Shown piece after piece: positions 1 to 7,818 of a stretch of 19,295 nucleotides of DNA. The first letter of the stretch is position 1. Every line of letters starts with the position of its first letter. Source of the DNA: DATLFP01 sp035540955 (GTDB lineage: Bacteria > Actinomycetota > Acidimicrobiia > Acidimicrobiales > CADCSY01); the NCBI GenBank assembly GCA_035540955.1, contig DATLFP010000182.1:1-19295 (forward strand), given 5' to 3'. The notes under the pieces are model-generated. The model did no database searches, was not told where the DNA came from, and saw nothing but the letters and a program-made list of their open reading frames with translations. The position numbers and the translations under genes are program-made.

Positions 1-1511
1 GCGGTGGCGAGGAGGGTGGGGACGGCGTCGCGGACCCAGTCGAGGATGGGGTCGGGGACGATGCCGGCGCCGACGGTGAACGCCACGCAGATCACGAGGG
101 CCACGCCGGCGCCGAGGGGGATCGGCAGCGGGCCCCGGGACGCCGCCGCCTCCTCGGGCGGGTCCATGTACATCGCCACGATGATCCGGAGGTAGAGGAA
201 GGCGCTGACGACCGAGGCGACCATGGCGATGATGGCCAGCGCGTAGCTGTTCGACTCGGCGGCGGCGCTGATCACGTACAGCTTGGCCAGGAACCCGCTG
301 GTGAGGGGCACGCCGGCCTGCGCCAGCAGGAACACCGTGAAGGCGAGGGCGAGGACCGGTCGCGGGCCGGCGAGGCCCCGGTACTCCTCGAGGTCGTGCC
401 GGGCGTCGCCGGTCCGTCCGACCACCGTGGCCACCCCGAAGCTGCCCACCACCATGAACGTGTAGGCGAGGAGGTAGAAGAGCGCCGCCTGGGTTCCCCG
501 GTCGGAGGCCGCCTCGATGCCGATGAGGATGAACCCGGCATGGCTGATCGAGCTGTAGGCGAGCATCCGCTTCACGTCGGTCTGGACGATGGCGAGCATC
601 GCCCCGACCACGAGGCTGAGCACCGCGAGGATCCAGATGATCGGCGTCCAGTCGAGCCGGTACAGGTCGAAGGTGACGGTGAAGACCCGGATCAGGGCGG
701 CGAAGGCCGCCGCCTTCGACGCCGAGGCCATGAACGCCGTCACCGGAGTGGGCGCCCCCTGGTACACGTCGGGGGTCCAGGCATGGAAAGGCACCGCCGC
801 CACCTTGAACCCGAGGCCGACCAGGAGCAGGGCGAACCCGGCGAGGAGGAGCCCGTTGGAGGCGAGCACGTTCGTGGACAGGAACCCGTTGATGGCCGCG
901 AGGTTGGTCGAGCCGGTGGCCCCGTAGACGAGAGCGATGCCGTAGAGCAGGAAGGCCGAGCTGAACGCCCCGAGCACGAAGTACTTCATGGCCGACTCCT
1001 GCGACTCGGCCCGTCGCAGGTGGAAGCCGGCCAGGATGTACAGCGCGATCGACAGCGTCTCGAGGCCGAGGAAGAGCACGATCAGGTCGTTGGCCATCGC
1101 CATGACGATCCCGCCGCTGGCCGACAGGAGCAGGAGCGCGTGCAGCTCGGGGCCGTCGAGCCCCTCCCGTCGCAGGTAGTCGTCGGCCAGCAGCGTCACC
1201 AGCGCCACGCCCACGCAGATGAGGACGGTGAAGAAGATCGTGAACGCGTCGACGGTGACGGCGCCGGCGATGGCGGTGAACGGCCCGCGGTCGACGTCGG
1301 TGACCCGGCCGTGGAGGGCGAGCCCGCTGACCGCCGCCCCGATGCTGGTGACCAGCGTGATGACGGTGGACAGGCCGCGCGGCCAGCGGCCCGGCACGAG
1401 GGCGGCGATCGTGAGCAGGACGAGCGAGCCGCCCACGAGCACCAGCAGGGAGGCGATCGCCGACCACGCGATCTCGGGCACCGCGAGCGGGGCGATCTGC
1501 TGCGCGATCAC
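1..1511 (-). CDS. nuoN: NADH-quinone oxidoreductase subunit N (3' end outside window)
   Basis: 503 complete codons are visible of the third antiporter-like proton pump (ND2 family). I translated this frame by hand: it starts GTG at 1511, overlapping the nuoM TGA by 4 nt (GTGA), as V-IAQQIAPLAVPEIAW. Recognisable segments are LFLGLETLSIALYILAGF (channel Glu near residue 150), VPFHAWTPDVYQGAPTPVTA, and DVKRMLAYSSISHAGF. The visible end, VPDPILDWVRDAVPTLLAT, resembles the usual last residues of the family, so only a few codons should be missing. The downstream end of the operon and any terminator are not in the window. Confidence 0.93.
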   Translation of the reverse strand, partial: MIAQQIAPLAVPEIAWSAIASLLVLVGGSLVLLTIAALVPGRWPRGLSTVITLVTSIGAAVSGLALHGRVTDVDRGPFTAIAGAVTVDAFTIFFTVLICVGVALVTLLADDYLRREGLDGPELHALLLLSASGGIVMAMANDLIVLFLGLETLSIALYILAGFHLRRAESQESAMKYFVLGAFSSAFLLYGIALVYGATGSTNLAAINGFLSTNVLASNGLLLAGFALLLVGLGFKVAAVPFHAWTPDVYQGAPTPVTAFMASASKAAAFAALIRVFTVTFDLYRLDWTPIIWILAVLSLVVGAMLAIVQTDVKRMLAYSSISHAGFILIGIEAASDRGTQAALFYLLAYTFMVVGSFGVATVVGRTGDARHDLEEYRGLAGPRPVLALAFTVFLLAQAGVPLTSGFLAKLYVISAAAESNSYALAIIAMVASVVSAFLYLRIIVAMYMDPPEEAAASRGPLPIPLGAGVALVICVAFTVGAGIVPDPILDWVRDAVPTLLAT

Positions 1512-3079
1512 TCGTGGCCCTCGCTGTCGGGCACCGCAGCGCCGCCGGTGGCTGCCGGCTCGGGGAGGTGGAAGTCGGAGTGGGCCTCGACGTGGGCGAT
1601 GAGCCGGTCGACGGCCGGCTCGATCCGCTCGAGGACCGGCTTCGGGTAGACGCCGAGGAAGACGATGGCGGCCAGCAGGGGCGCCATCACGAGCCCCTCG
1701 CGCCAGCTCATCTCCGGGGTCGATGCGTTCGCCTCGTCGGGCGTGCCGTGGAACACCCGCTGGTAGGCCCACAAGAGGTAGACGGCGGCCACGATCACCC
1801 CGGCGGCGGCCACCACCGCCCACCACTGCCGGGTGGCGAAGGAGCCGATGAGGATGAGGTACTCCCCGACGAAGCCGTTGAGACCAGGAAGGCCGATCGA
1901 GCTCATCATCACCACGGTGAACACGGCGGCGAAGATGGGCGCCGGCTTCTGGAGCCCGTTCAGCTCGGCGATCTCGTAGGTGTGGCGACGCTCGTAGATC
2001 ATCCCGAGGAGGAAGAACAGGGCACCGGTGGAGATGCCGTGGTTCACCATCTGGAGCACGCCGCCGGACATCGCCTCGGGGGTGAACGCGAAGGTGCCCA
2101 GCACGATGAACCCGAGATGGGCCACCGATGAGTACGCGACCAGCCGCTTGATGTTCTTCTGCATCGCGGCCACCACGGCGCCGTAGAGGACGCCGATCAC
2201 GCCGAGGGTCACCAGCGTCGGCGCGAACCACGTGGCCGCCTCGGGGAACAGGTACATCCCGAAGCGGAGGAAGCCGTAGGTGCCGAGCTTCAGCATGACG
2301 CCGGCGAGGATCACCGAGCCCGCCGTGGGCGCCTGGGTGTGGGCATCGGGCAGCCAGGTGTGCAGCGGGAAGATCGGCACCTTGACGGCGAACGCGACCG
2401 CGAACCCGGCGAAGAGCCAGCGGGCGGTGTCGGTGGCGACCGTCTGCGATTCGGCGATCGTGGTCAGGTCGAAGGTGAGGTCGCCGCCGGCCGACCGGTG
2501 CAGCCACACGAGAGCGAGGATCGAGACGAGCATGAACGCCGAGCCCAGCATCGTGAAGAGGAAGAACTTGAGCGCGGCGTAGACCCGGTCGCCGTAGCCC
2601 CACCCGCCGATGAGGAAGTACATCGGCACGAGGACGATCTCGAAGGCAACGAAGAACAGGAAGAGGTCGAGCGACAGGAACACGCCCATGCACCCGGCTT
2701 CGAGGAGGAGCAGCCACGCCGTATAGCTCTTCTCGTCGTGCTTGGGCTTCACGCCCAGCAGCGCGAGCGGGAACAACAGGCCGGTGAGCACGACGAGGAA
2801 GAGCGAGATGCCGTCGATCCCGAGGTGCCAGCTGATGCCGAGGTCGCTGATCCAGCTGTGGCGCGACACGAACTGCATGCCGTCGTCGTGGCGATCGAAC
2901 GCCACCATCGTCCAGACGCTCAGCGCGCCGACGGCGGCGGACATGATCACACCCACGAGCCGGGCCGACTGGAGGCGGTTCCGCGGGACGACGGCGACGA
3001 GCAGGGCGCCGAGCGCCGGCAGCACCACCATGGCGGTGAGCAGTGGGAAGTCGGGACCGGCGACGACGTGCTCGGTCAC
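1508..3079 (-). CDS. nuoM: NADH-quinone oxidoreductase subunit M
   Basis: 523 aa; middle antiporter-like proton-pumping subunit (ND4 family). Channel Glu E147 sits in FVAFEIVLVPMYFLIGGWG. The Lys-containing helix VKVPIFPLHTWLPDAHTQAP and the NIKRLVAYSSVAHLGF segment are typical. The start is a GTG (3079) overlapping the nuoL TGA by 4 nt (GTGA), with AGGAG 6 nt upstream; a longer open frame upstream is a shadow of nuoL. The last 30 residues or so form a His/Pro/Ala-rich hydrophilic tail. The end overlaps nuoN by 4 nt in the same GTGA manner. Confidence 0.96.
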   Translation of the reverse strand: MTEHVVAGPDFPLLTAMVVLPALGALLVAVVPRNRLQSARLVGVIMSAAVGALSVWTMVAFDRHDDGMQFVSRHSWISDLGISWHLGIDGISLFLVVLTGLLFPLALLGVKPKHDEKSYTAWLLLLEAGCMGVFLSLDLFLFFVAFEIVLVPMYFLIGGWGYGDRVYAALKFFLFTMLGSAFMLVSILALVWLHRSAGGDLTFDLTTIAESQTVATDTARWLFAGFAVAFAVKVPIFPLHTWLPDAHTQAPTAGSVILAGVMLKLGTYGFLRFGMYLFPEAATWFAPTLVTLGVIGVLYGAVVAAMQKNIKRLVAYSSVAHLGFIVLGTFAFTPEAMSGGVLQMVNHGISTGALFFLLGMIYERRHTYEIAELNGLQKPAPIFAAVFTVVMMSSIGLPGLNGFVGEYLILIGSFATRQWWAVVAAAGVIVAAVYLLWAYQRVFHGTPDEANASTPEMSWREGLVMAPLLAAIVFLGVYPKPVLERIEPAVDRLIAHVEAHSDFHLPEPAATGGAAVPDSEGHE

Positions 3080-5070
3080 AACCCGCTCCTGACGATGAAC
3101 CAGCCGAGCAGGAGCACCGCGCCGGCGGCGATGGCGAGGGCGTACGACCGCACGTAGCCCGTCTGCACCGCCCGCAGCCGGGTGCCCGCTTCCCGCACGA
3201 GCACCCCGACGCCGTTCACGGCGCCGTCGATGCCCTTGGCGTCGACCACGTCGGCCGCGAAGGTTGCGGCGGCGCGGCCGGGCCCGTCCACGGCGGCGGC
3301 GATGGCCTCGTCGACTCGCCACGCCCGCAGCAGGATCTCGGGCTCGACCGGCTTGATGCGGCCGCGGACGTAGACGAGCGCGCCGAGCACGATGCCGGCG
3401 AGTGCCGCCACGGTGGCGAGCGCGGCGAGGGCGACCTTGATCCCGGTGGTGACGTCGAGGTGCGCCTCGCCGGCCTCGACCACGGGATGCAGCCAGTGCT
3501 CGAGGAGCTTGGTGCCGTCGGTGAACGGCAGCTGCATCCCTCCGCCCACGACGGCCGCGCCGGCGAGCACCACGAGGGGCACCAGCATCGTCCACGGCGA
3601 CTCGTGGGGCTGGCGCCCATGGTGCTCGTCGGCCAGCTGGGCGGCGTCGACGCGGGAGGTCTCGGTCACGGTGTCCTCGGCGACCTGCGCGTCCTCGTCC
3701 CGCGCCGTGTCGAGCCGGCGCTCGGCGCCCCAGCGGGCCTCGCCGTAGAAGACCATGAAGACCTGGCGGCTCATGTAGAACGCGGTGAGCAGGGCGGTCA
3801 CGATCCCGACGGCCCACAGCGCCGGGCTGTTGTTCCAGGCGTAGAGGAGGATCTCGTCCTTCGACCAGAACCCGGCGAAGGGAGGCACGCCCGCGATCGC
3901 CAGCCAGCCCACGATGAACGTGCCGAAGGTGATGGGCATCACCTTGCGCAGCGCCCCCATGTAGCGCATGTCCTGCTCGTGGTGCATGCCGTGGATGACC
4001 GATCCGGCGCCGAGGAAGAGCAGGGCCTTGAAGAAGGCGTGGGTGACCATGTGGAAGATGGCCGCGATGTACGCCCCCGAGCCGACGGCGAGGAACATGT
4101 ACCCGAGCTGGCTCACCGTCGAGTAGGCGAGCACCTTCTTGATGTCGCGCTGGCTGATGGCGATCGTGGCGGCGAAGAGGGCGGTGGCGGCGCCGGTCCA
4201 GGCGATGAGGTCGGGCACCCAGTCGGAAGCCTGGGCGATGATCGGGTTGACCCTCGTCATGAGGTAGACGCCGGAGGTCACCATCGTCGCCGCGTGGATG
4301 AGCGCGGAGACCGGAGTGGGGCCGGCCATCGCGTCGGGGAGCCAGACGTAGAGGGGCAGCTGGGCCGACTTGCCGATGGCCCCCACGAAGAGCAGCACCG
4401 CGATCGCGGTGGCCGTGGTGGTGGCGAGGCCGCCGGCGTTGCTGAGGATCCCGTCGGCCCCCGAGTACGACAGCGTCCCGAGGGCGCCGAAGGTGAAGAA
4501 CATGGCGACCATGAAGCCCCAGTCGCCGATGCGGTTGGTCACGAACGCCTTCTTGCCGGCGACGGCGTTGGCCTCCTCCGTGAACCAGAACGAGATCAGC
4601 CAGTAGGAGCAGGCGCCCACGCCCTCCCAGCCGAGGAAGGTGAGGAGCAGGTTGTCGCCGAGCACCAGCACCAGCATCGAGAACGCGAACAGGTTCAGGT
4701 ACAGGAAGAACCGGTGGAACCCCGGGTCGCCGTGCATGTAGCCGATCGAGTACAGGTGGATCAGGGCGCCGACGCCGGTGACGAACAGGATCATCGTCAC
4801 CGACAGCGGGTCGGCGAGGAGCGCGGCATCGACGTGGAGGCTGCCGACCGGCACCCAGGTGAAGAGGTGGAAGACGACCTCCCGGTGGCGCTCGTCCTCA
4901 CCCATCAGCCCGACGTAGGTGGCGAGCGCGGCGCCGAACGCGCCGAACATCATGAGCGTGGCCACCACACCCGCCCATGGCTCACCCACTCGGCGGCCGC
5001 CGAGCAGCAGCACGAGCACGCCCAGCAGGGGAAGGGCGGGAACGACCCACACGAAGCTCACCAGGTCCAT
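3076..5070 (-). CDS. nuoL: NADH-quinone oxidoreductase subunit L
   Basis: 664 aa; distal antiporter-like proton-pumping subunit (ND5 family). Channel signatures include GWEGVGACSYWLISFWF (147-163, with channel Glu E149) and QLPLYVWLPDAMAGPTPVSA followed by LIHAATMVTSGVY. The C-terminal part has the long lateral helix region (IDGAVNGVG, RLRAVQTGYVRSYAL) and a last membrane helix. A charged segment of about 50 residues at roughly 443-492 (many Asp, Glu, Arg and two adjacent His) makes the loop before the last helices longer than in E. coli. ATG is preceded by a G-rich stretch 3 bp after nuoK. The stop overlaps nuoM by 4 nt. Confidence 0.97.
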   Translation of the reverse strand: MDLVSFVWVVPALPLLGVLVLLLGGRRVGEPWAGVVATLMMFGAFGAALATYVGLMGEDERHREVVFHLFTWVPVGSLHVDAALLADPLSVTMILFVTGVGALIHLYSIGYMHGDPGFHRFFLYLNLFAFSMLVLVLGDNLLLTFLGWEGVGACSYWLISFWFTEEANAVAGKKAFVTNRIGDWGFMVAMFFTFGALGTLSYSGADGILSNAGGLATTTATAIAVLLFVGAIGKSAQLPLYVWLPDAMAGPTPVSALIHAATMVTSGVYLMTRVNPIIAQASDWVPDLIAWTGAATALFAATIAISQRDIKKVLAYSTVSQLGYMFLAVGSGAYIAAIFHMVTHAFFKALLFLGAGSVIHGMHHEQDMRYMGALRKVMPITFGTFIVGWLAIAGVPPFAGFWSKDEILLYAWNNSPALWAVGIVTALLTAFYMSRQVFMVFYGEARWGAERRLDTARDEDAQVAEDTVTETSRVDAAQLADEHHGRQPHESPWTMLVPLVVLAGAAVVGGGMQLPFTDGTKLLEHWLHPVVEAGEAHLDVTTGIKVALAALATVAALAGIVLGALVYVRGRIKPVEPEILLRAWRVDEAIAAAVDGPGRAAATFAADVVDAKGIDGAVNGVGVLVREAGTRLRAVQTGYVRSYALAIAAGAVLLLGWFIVRSGL

Positions 5071-5073
5071 GCC

Positions 5074-5376
5074 CTATCCCCGCAGCAGGCTCACGTCGTC
5101 GGCGGTGGCGCCGGGGCGGCGTCGCATGATGGCGACGATGATCCCGAGGCCGACGACCACTTCGGCGGCGGCGACCACGAGCACGAAGAACACGATGACC
5201 TGCCCGCCGATGTCGTTGAGCGACCGCGAGAAGGTCACGAACGTGAGGTTCACGGCGTTGAGCATCAGCTCGACACACATGAACATCACCAAGGGGTTGC
5301 GCCGGATGAGCAGCCCCGCCGCGCCGATCGTGAACAGGACGGCACTGAGCAGCAGGTAGAGGTTGTCGTCGACCAT
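5074..5376 (-). CDS. nuoK: NADH-quinone oxidoreductase subunit K
   Basis: 100 aa, the normal length for this ND4L-family subunit with three membrane helices. Two buried glutamates of the proton channel are present: E36 in helix 2 (MCVELMLNAVNL) and E72 in helix 3 (AAAEVVVGL). A short basic end (MRRRPG) marks the cytoplasmic side. The ATG overlaps the nuoJ stop by one base. The stop is TAG, 3 bp before nuoL. Confidence 0.97.
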   Translation of the reverse strand: MVDDNLYLLLSAVLFTIGAAGLLIRRNPLVMFMCVELMLNAVNLTFVTFSRSLNDIGGQVIVFFVLVVAAAEVVVGLGIIVAIMRRRPGATADDVSLLRG

Positions 5377-5921
5377 CAGCCCTCGACCTCGGTGTCGACC
5401 TCGACGCGCTTCGGGCGCCGGGCGAGCACGACAGCGCCGATCACGGCCACGACCAGCAGCACACCCGTGAGCTCGAAGGCGAACACGTAGTCGGTGAACA
5501 GCGCCTTGCCGACGGCGACGATGTTGGCGTCGGGTCCGTCGAGCGGGGCGATCCCCGACTGGGCGCCCCGGCTCACGTCGACGGCGCGCGCCGTGAGCAG
5601 GCCGGCCATGGCGATGGCGATGACGGCGATGGCCCCGGTCACGTAGCGCTGGCCGGAGAGGGGACCCGTCTCCCACGACTCGACCTTGTCGACCCCGAGG
5701 AGCATGATCACGAACAGGAAGAGCACGACGATGGCGCCGGCGTAGACGATGACCTGCACGGCGGCCAGGAAGTGGGCCTCCTGCTGCACGAAGAGCACGG
5801 CGATGCCGAACAGCGTCATGACGAGCATGAGCGCCGAGTGCACGGGGTTCTTGGCGAGGATGACGCCGAGCGCACCGGTGAGGACGATGATCGCCGACGC
5901 GGCGAAGACGACGTGCTCCAT
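5376..5921 (-). CDS. nuoJ: NADH-quinone oxidoreductase subunit J
   Basis: 181 aa; ND6-family membrane subunit. Five helices are visible (about 3-22, 28-46, 53-76, 92-112 and 147-167). Helix 3 holds the conserved VQVIVYAGAIVVLFLFVIML sequence (55-74), with Y60 and the Gly that allows the pi-bulge important for coupling. The loop 77-91 (DKVESWETG) and the last acidic tail face the cytoplasm or periphery as usual. The ATG at 5921 shares one base with the nuoI stop; the open frame further upstream belongs to shadow sequence of nuoI. The TGA shares one base with nuoK. Confidence 0.96.
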   Translation of the reverse strand: MEHVVFAASAIIVLTGALGVILAKNPVHSALMLVMTLFGIAVLFVQQEAHFLAAVQVIVYAGAIVVLFLFVIMLLGVDKVESWETGPLSGQRYVTGAIAVIAIAMAGLLTARAVDVSRGAQSGIAPLDGPDANIVAVGKALFTDYVFAFELTGVLLVVAVIGAVVLARRPKRVEVDTEVEG

Positions 5922-6619
5922 CAGTGGGAGCCCCCGCTGTGGTCGTGATCGTGGTCGGTGCCGCCCAGGCCGGCGTCGTGGGGCTCGATGCTGATGTCGT
6001 CGACCGCCGGCTCGTCGTCGTCGGCGTCGCGCTGGACGGGCTCCGCGCTCCGCACGCCGTAGCCGAGCTCTCCCGACCACGAGACCCGTCCCGTGTAGGC
6101 AGCGCTGCCCGACGCCGAGGTGGCCCGCATCCACGCCGAGGTGTGCACGTCGTCGCCGTCCCGCCAGTCCTCCCACGGCAGCTGCTGCGGGCGACCGTCG
6201 TCGCCCACCACGAGCTCGGTCTTCGTGTAGATCGCATCCTGGCGGTTCGTGAAGGAGAACTCGAAGAGCTTCGACTCGGTGATCGCTTCGGTCGGGCACG
6301 CCTCCACGCACAGGTCGCAGTGGATGCAGCGGAGGTAGTTGATCTCGTAGACGAACCCGTACCGCTCGCCCGGTGACATCGGGTCGTCGGGATCGTTGTC
6401 GGCGCCCCGGACGTAGATGCAACGGGCGGGACAGACCCCGGCGCAGAGCTCGCAGCCGATGCACTTCTCCATGCCGTCCTCGTAGCGGCTGAGGACGTGA
6501 CGACCGTGGTGACGCACGGCCTTGGCCCGCTTCACCTTCGGGTACTCGGTGGTCACCCGCCGCTCGAACATCACCTTGAACGGGACGGCAAACCCCTTGA
6601 AGTAGTCCAGCAAGCCCAT
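5921..6619 (-). CDS. nuoI: NADH-quinone oxidoreductase subunit I (2x[4Fe-4S]) with His-rich tail
   Basis: 232 aa; ferredoxin-like subunit carrying clusters N6a and N6b, between NuoG and NuoB. Two motifs are complete: CIGCELCAGVCP (C53, C56, C59, C63) and CIHCDLCVEACP (C98, C101, C104, C108). The N-terminal amphipathic helix MGLLDYFKGFAVPFKVMFER anchors it to the membrane arm. The family core ends near residue 150. Beyond it are about 80 extra residues: a Ser/Trp/Gly-rich part (158-192), an acidic part (197-213), and a tail with five His (H214, H223, H225, H227, H232; TDHDHDHSGGSH) that looks able to bind metal. ATG and stop each overlap the neighbours by one base. Confidence 0.96.
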   Translation of the reverse strand: MGLLDYFKGFAVPFKVMFERRVTTEYPKVKRAKAVRHHGRHVLSRYEDGMEKCIGCELCAGVCPARCIYVRGADNDPDDPMSPGERYGFVYEINYLRCIHCDLCVEACPTEAITESKLFEFSFTNRQDAIYTKTELVVGDDGRPQQLPWEDWRDGDDVHTSAWMRATSASGSAAYTGRVSWSGELGYGVRSAEPVQRDADDDEPAVDDISIEPHDAGLGGTDHDHDHSGGSH

Positions 6620-7818
6620 CAGGCGTCAACCCTCTCGCGGTTGATGTCGGCGACGCGGATGGCGCCCATCATCAGGAAGGCGGCCGCCAGCCCGAGGGCG
6701 AAGGCGATGCCGACCACGAGGAACCGATCCCAGCCCTGGTCGTCGGCCACCCGCAGCGAGGCCACGAGCAGGAGCCAGCCGAGCGACAGCGGGATCAGTC
6801 GCTTCCAGCCGAGGTCCATGAGCTGGTCGTACCGGAACCGGGGCAGCGTGGCCCGCACCCACACGAAGGCGAAGAGGAAGGCCAGGAGCTTCACGGTGAA
6901 CCAGAAGAACGGCCAGAGCTGCTCGGGGCCGGGTCCGATGGGTCCGGCCGGGCCACCGAGGAACAGCGTGACGATGATGGCCGACATGGTGATCGTGTTC
7001 ATGAACTCGGCCAGGTAGAACATCCCGAACCGGATCGAGGAGTACTCGGTGTGGAAGCCGCCCACGAGCTCCTGCTCGGCCTCCACGAGGTCGAACGGCG
7101 GCCGGTTGAGCTCGGCGGTGGCGGCCACGCAGAAGATGGCGAACGGGATGAACGCGGTGGCGACGAAGTTCCAGTCGAGGATGCCACTCGCCTGCTGGGC
7201 CACGATGTCATGCGTCGAGAGCGACCCGCTGAGGAGGATCACGGTCACCACCGAGAGGCCGAGGGCCGCCTCGTAGCTGACCATCTGCGCCGACGCCCGC
7301 ACCGCTCCGAGCAGCGGGTACTTCGAGCCCGACGACCAGCCGGCGAGCATCACGCCGTAGACGGCGACCGAGGACATGGCGAGCAGGAACAGCACGCCGA
7401 TCGGGGGATCGGCCACCTGCAGGTAGGTGGTCTTGCCGAACAGCGTCACCGTGCCGTCGCCGCCACCGGTGAACACCCCGCCGATGGGGACGATGCAGAA
7501 GGTGAGGAAGGCGGGGGCCACCGACAGGTAGGGCGCCAGCTTGTAGACGAGCTTGTCGGCGCGGTCCGGGCTGAGGTCCTCCTTGAAGATCAGCTTGATG
7601 CCGTCGGCCAGCGTCTGCAGCAGACCCCACGGCCCGGCGCGGTTGGGCCCGATCCGGTTCTGCATGTCGGAGATGACCTTGCGCTCGAACCAGATCATGA
7701 GGATGACGCCCACGATCACGAACGTGAAGCCGATCAGCGCCTTCACGATCACGAAGAGGACGACGCCGAGGTCGAAGCCCCCGCTGAAGAGCGGGTCGGC
7801 CGCGAACAGCGCCCTCAT
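6619..7818 (-). CDS. nuoH: NADH-quinone oxidoreductase subunit H
   Basis: 399 aa; membrane-arm subunit (ND1 family) forming the quinone entry channel and the start of the proton path. The conserved cytoplasmic loop begins ERKVISDMQNRIGPNRAGPW (45-64). The acidic loop AELNRPPFDLVEAEQELVGG (235-254) leads to FHTEYSS; both are hallmarks of the family. Multiple hydrophobic helices fit the usual eight, plus a C-terminal one. A Gly/Thr-rich loop (113-134) joins helices on the outer side. The ATG overlaps the nuoG stop by one base, and the stop overlaps nuoI by one base. Confidence 0.97.
   Translation of the reverse strand: MRALFAADPLFSGGFDLGVVLFVIVKALIGFTFVIVGVILMIWFERKVISDMQNRIGPNRAGPWGLLQTLADGIKLIFKEDLSPDRADKLVYKLAPYLSVAPAFLTFCIVPIGGVFTGGGDGTVTLFGKTTYLQVADPPIGVLFLLAMSSVAVYGVMLAGWSSGSKYPLLGAVRASAQMVSYEAALGLSVVTVILLSGSLSTHDIVAQQASGILDWNFVATAFIPFAIFCVAATAELNRPPFDLVEAEQELVGGFHTEYSSIRFGMFYLAEFMNTITMSAIIVTLFLGGPAGPIGPGPEQLWPFFWFTVKLLAFLFAFVWVRATLPRFRYDQLMDLGWKRLIPLSLGWLLLVASLRVADDQGWDRFLVVGIAFALGLAAAFLMMGAIRVADINRERVDA

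Noticed and set aside
3043..5490. Long plus-strand ORF of 815 codons opposite nuoL
   Set aside because: It is Asp/Glu/His/Arg-rich low-complexity sequence, the usual antisense shadow of a GC-rich membrane-protein gene, and the opposite strand encodes a complete NuoL.
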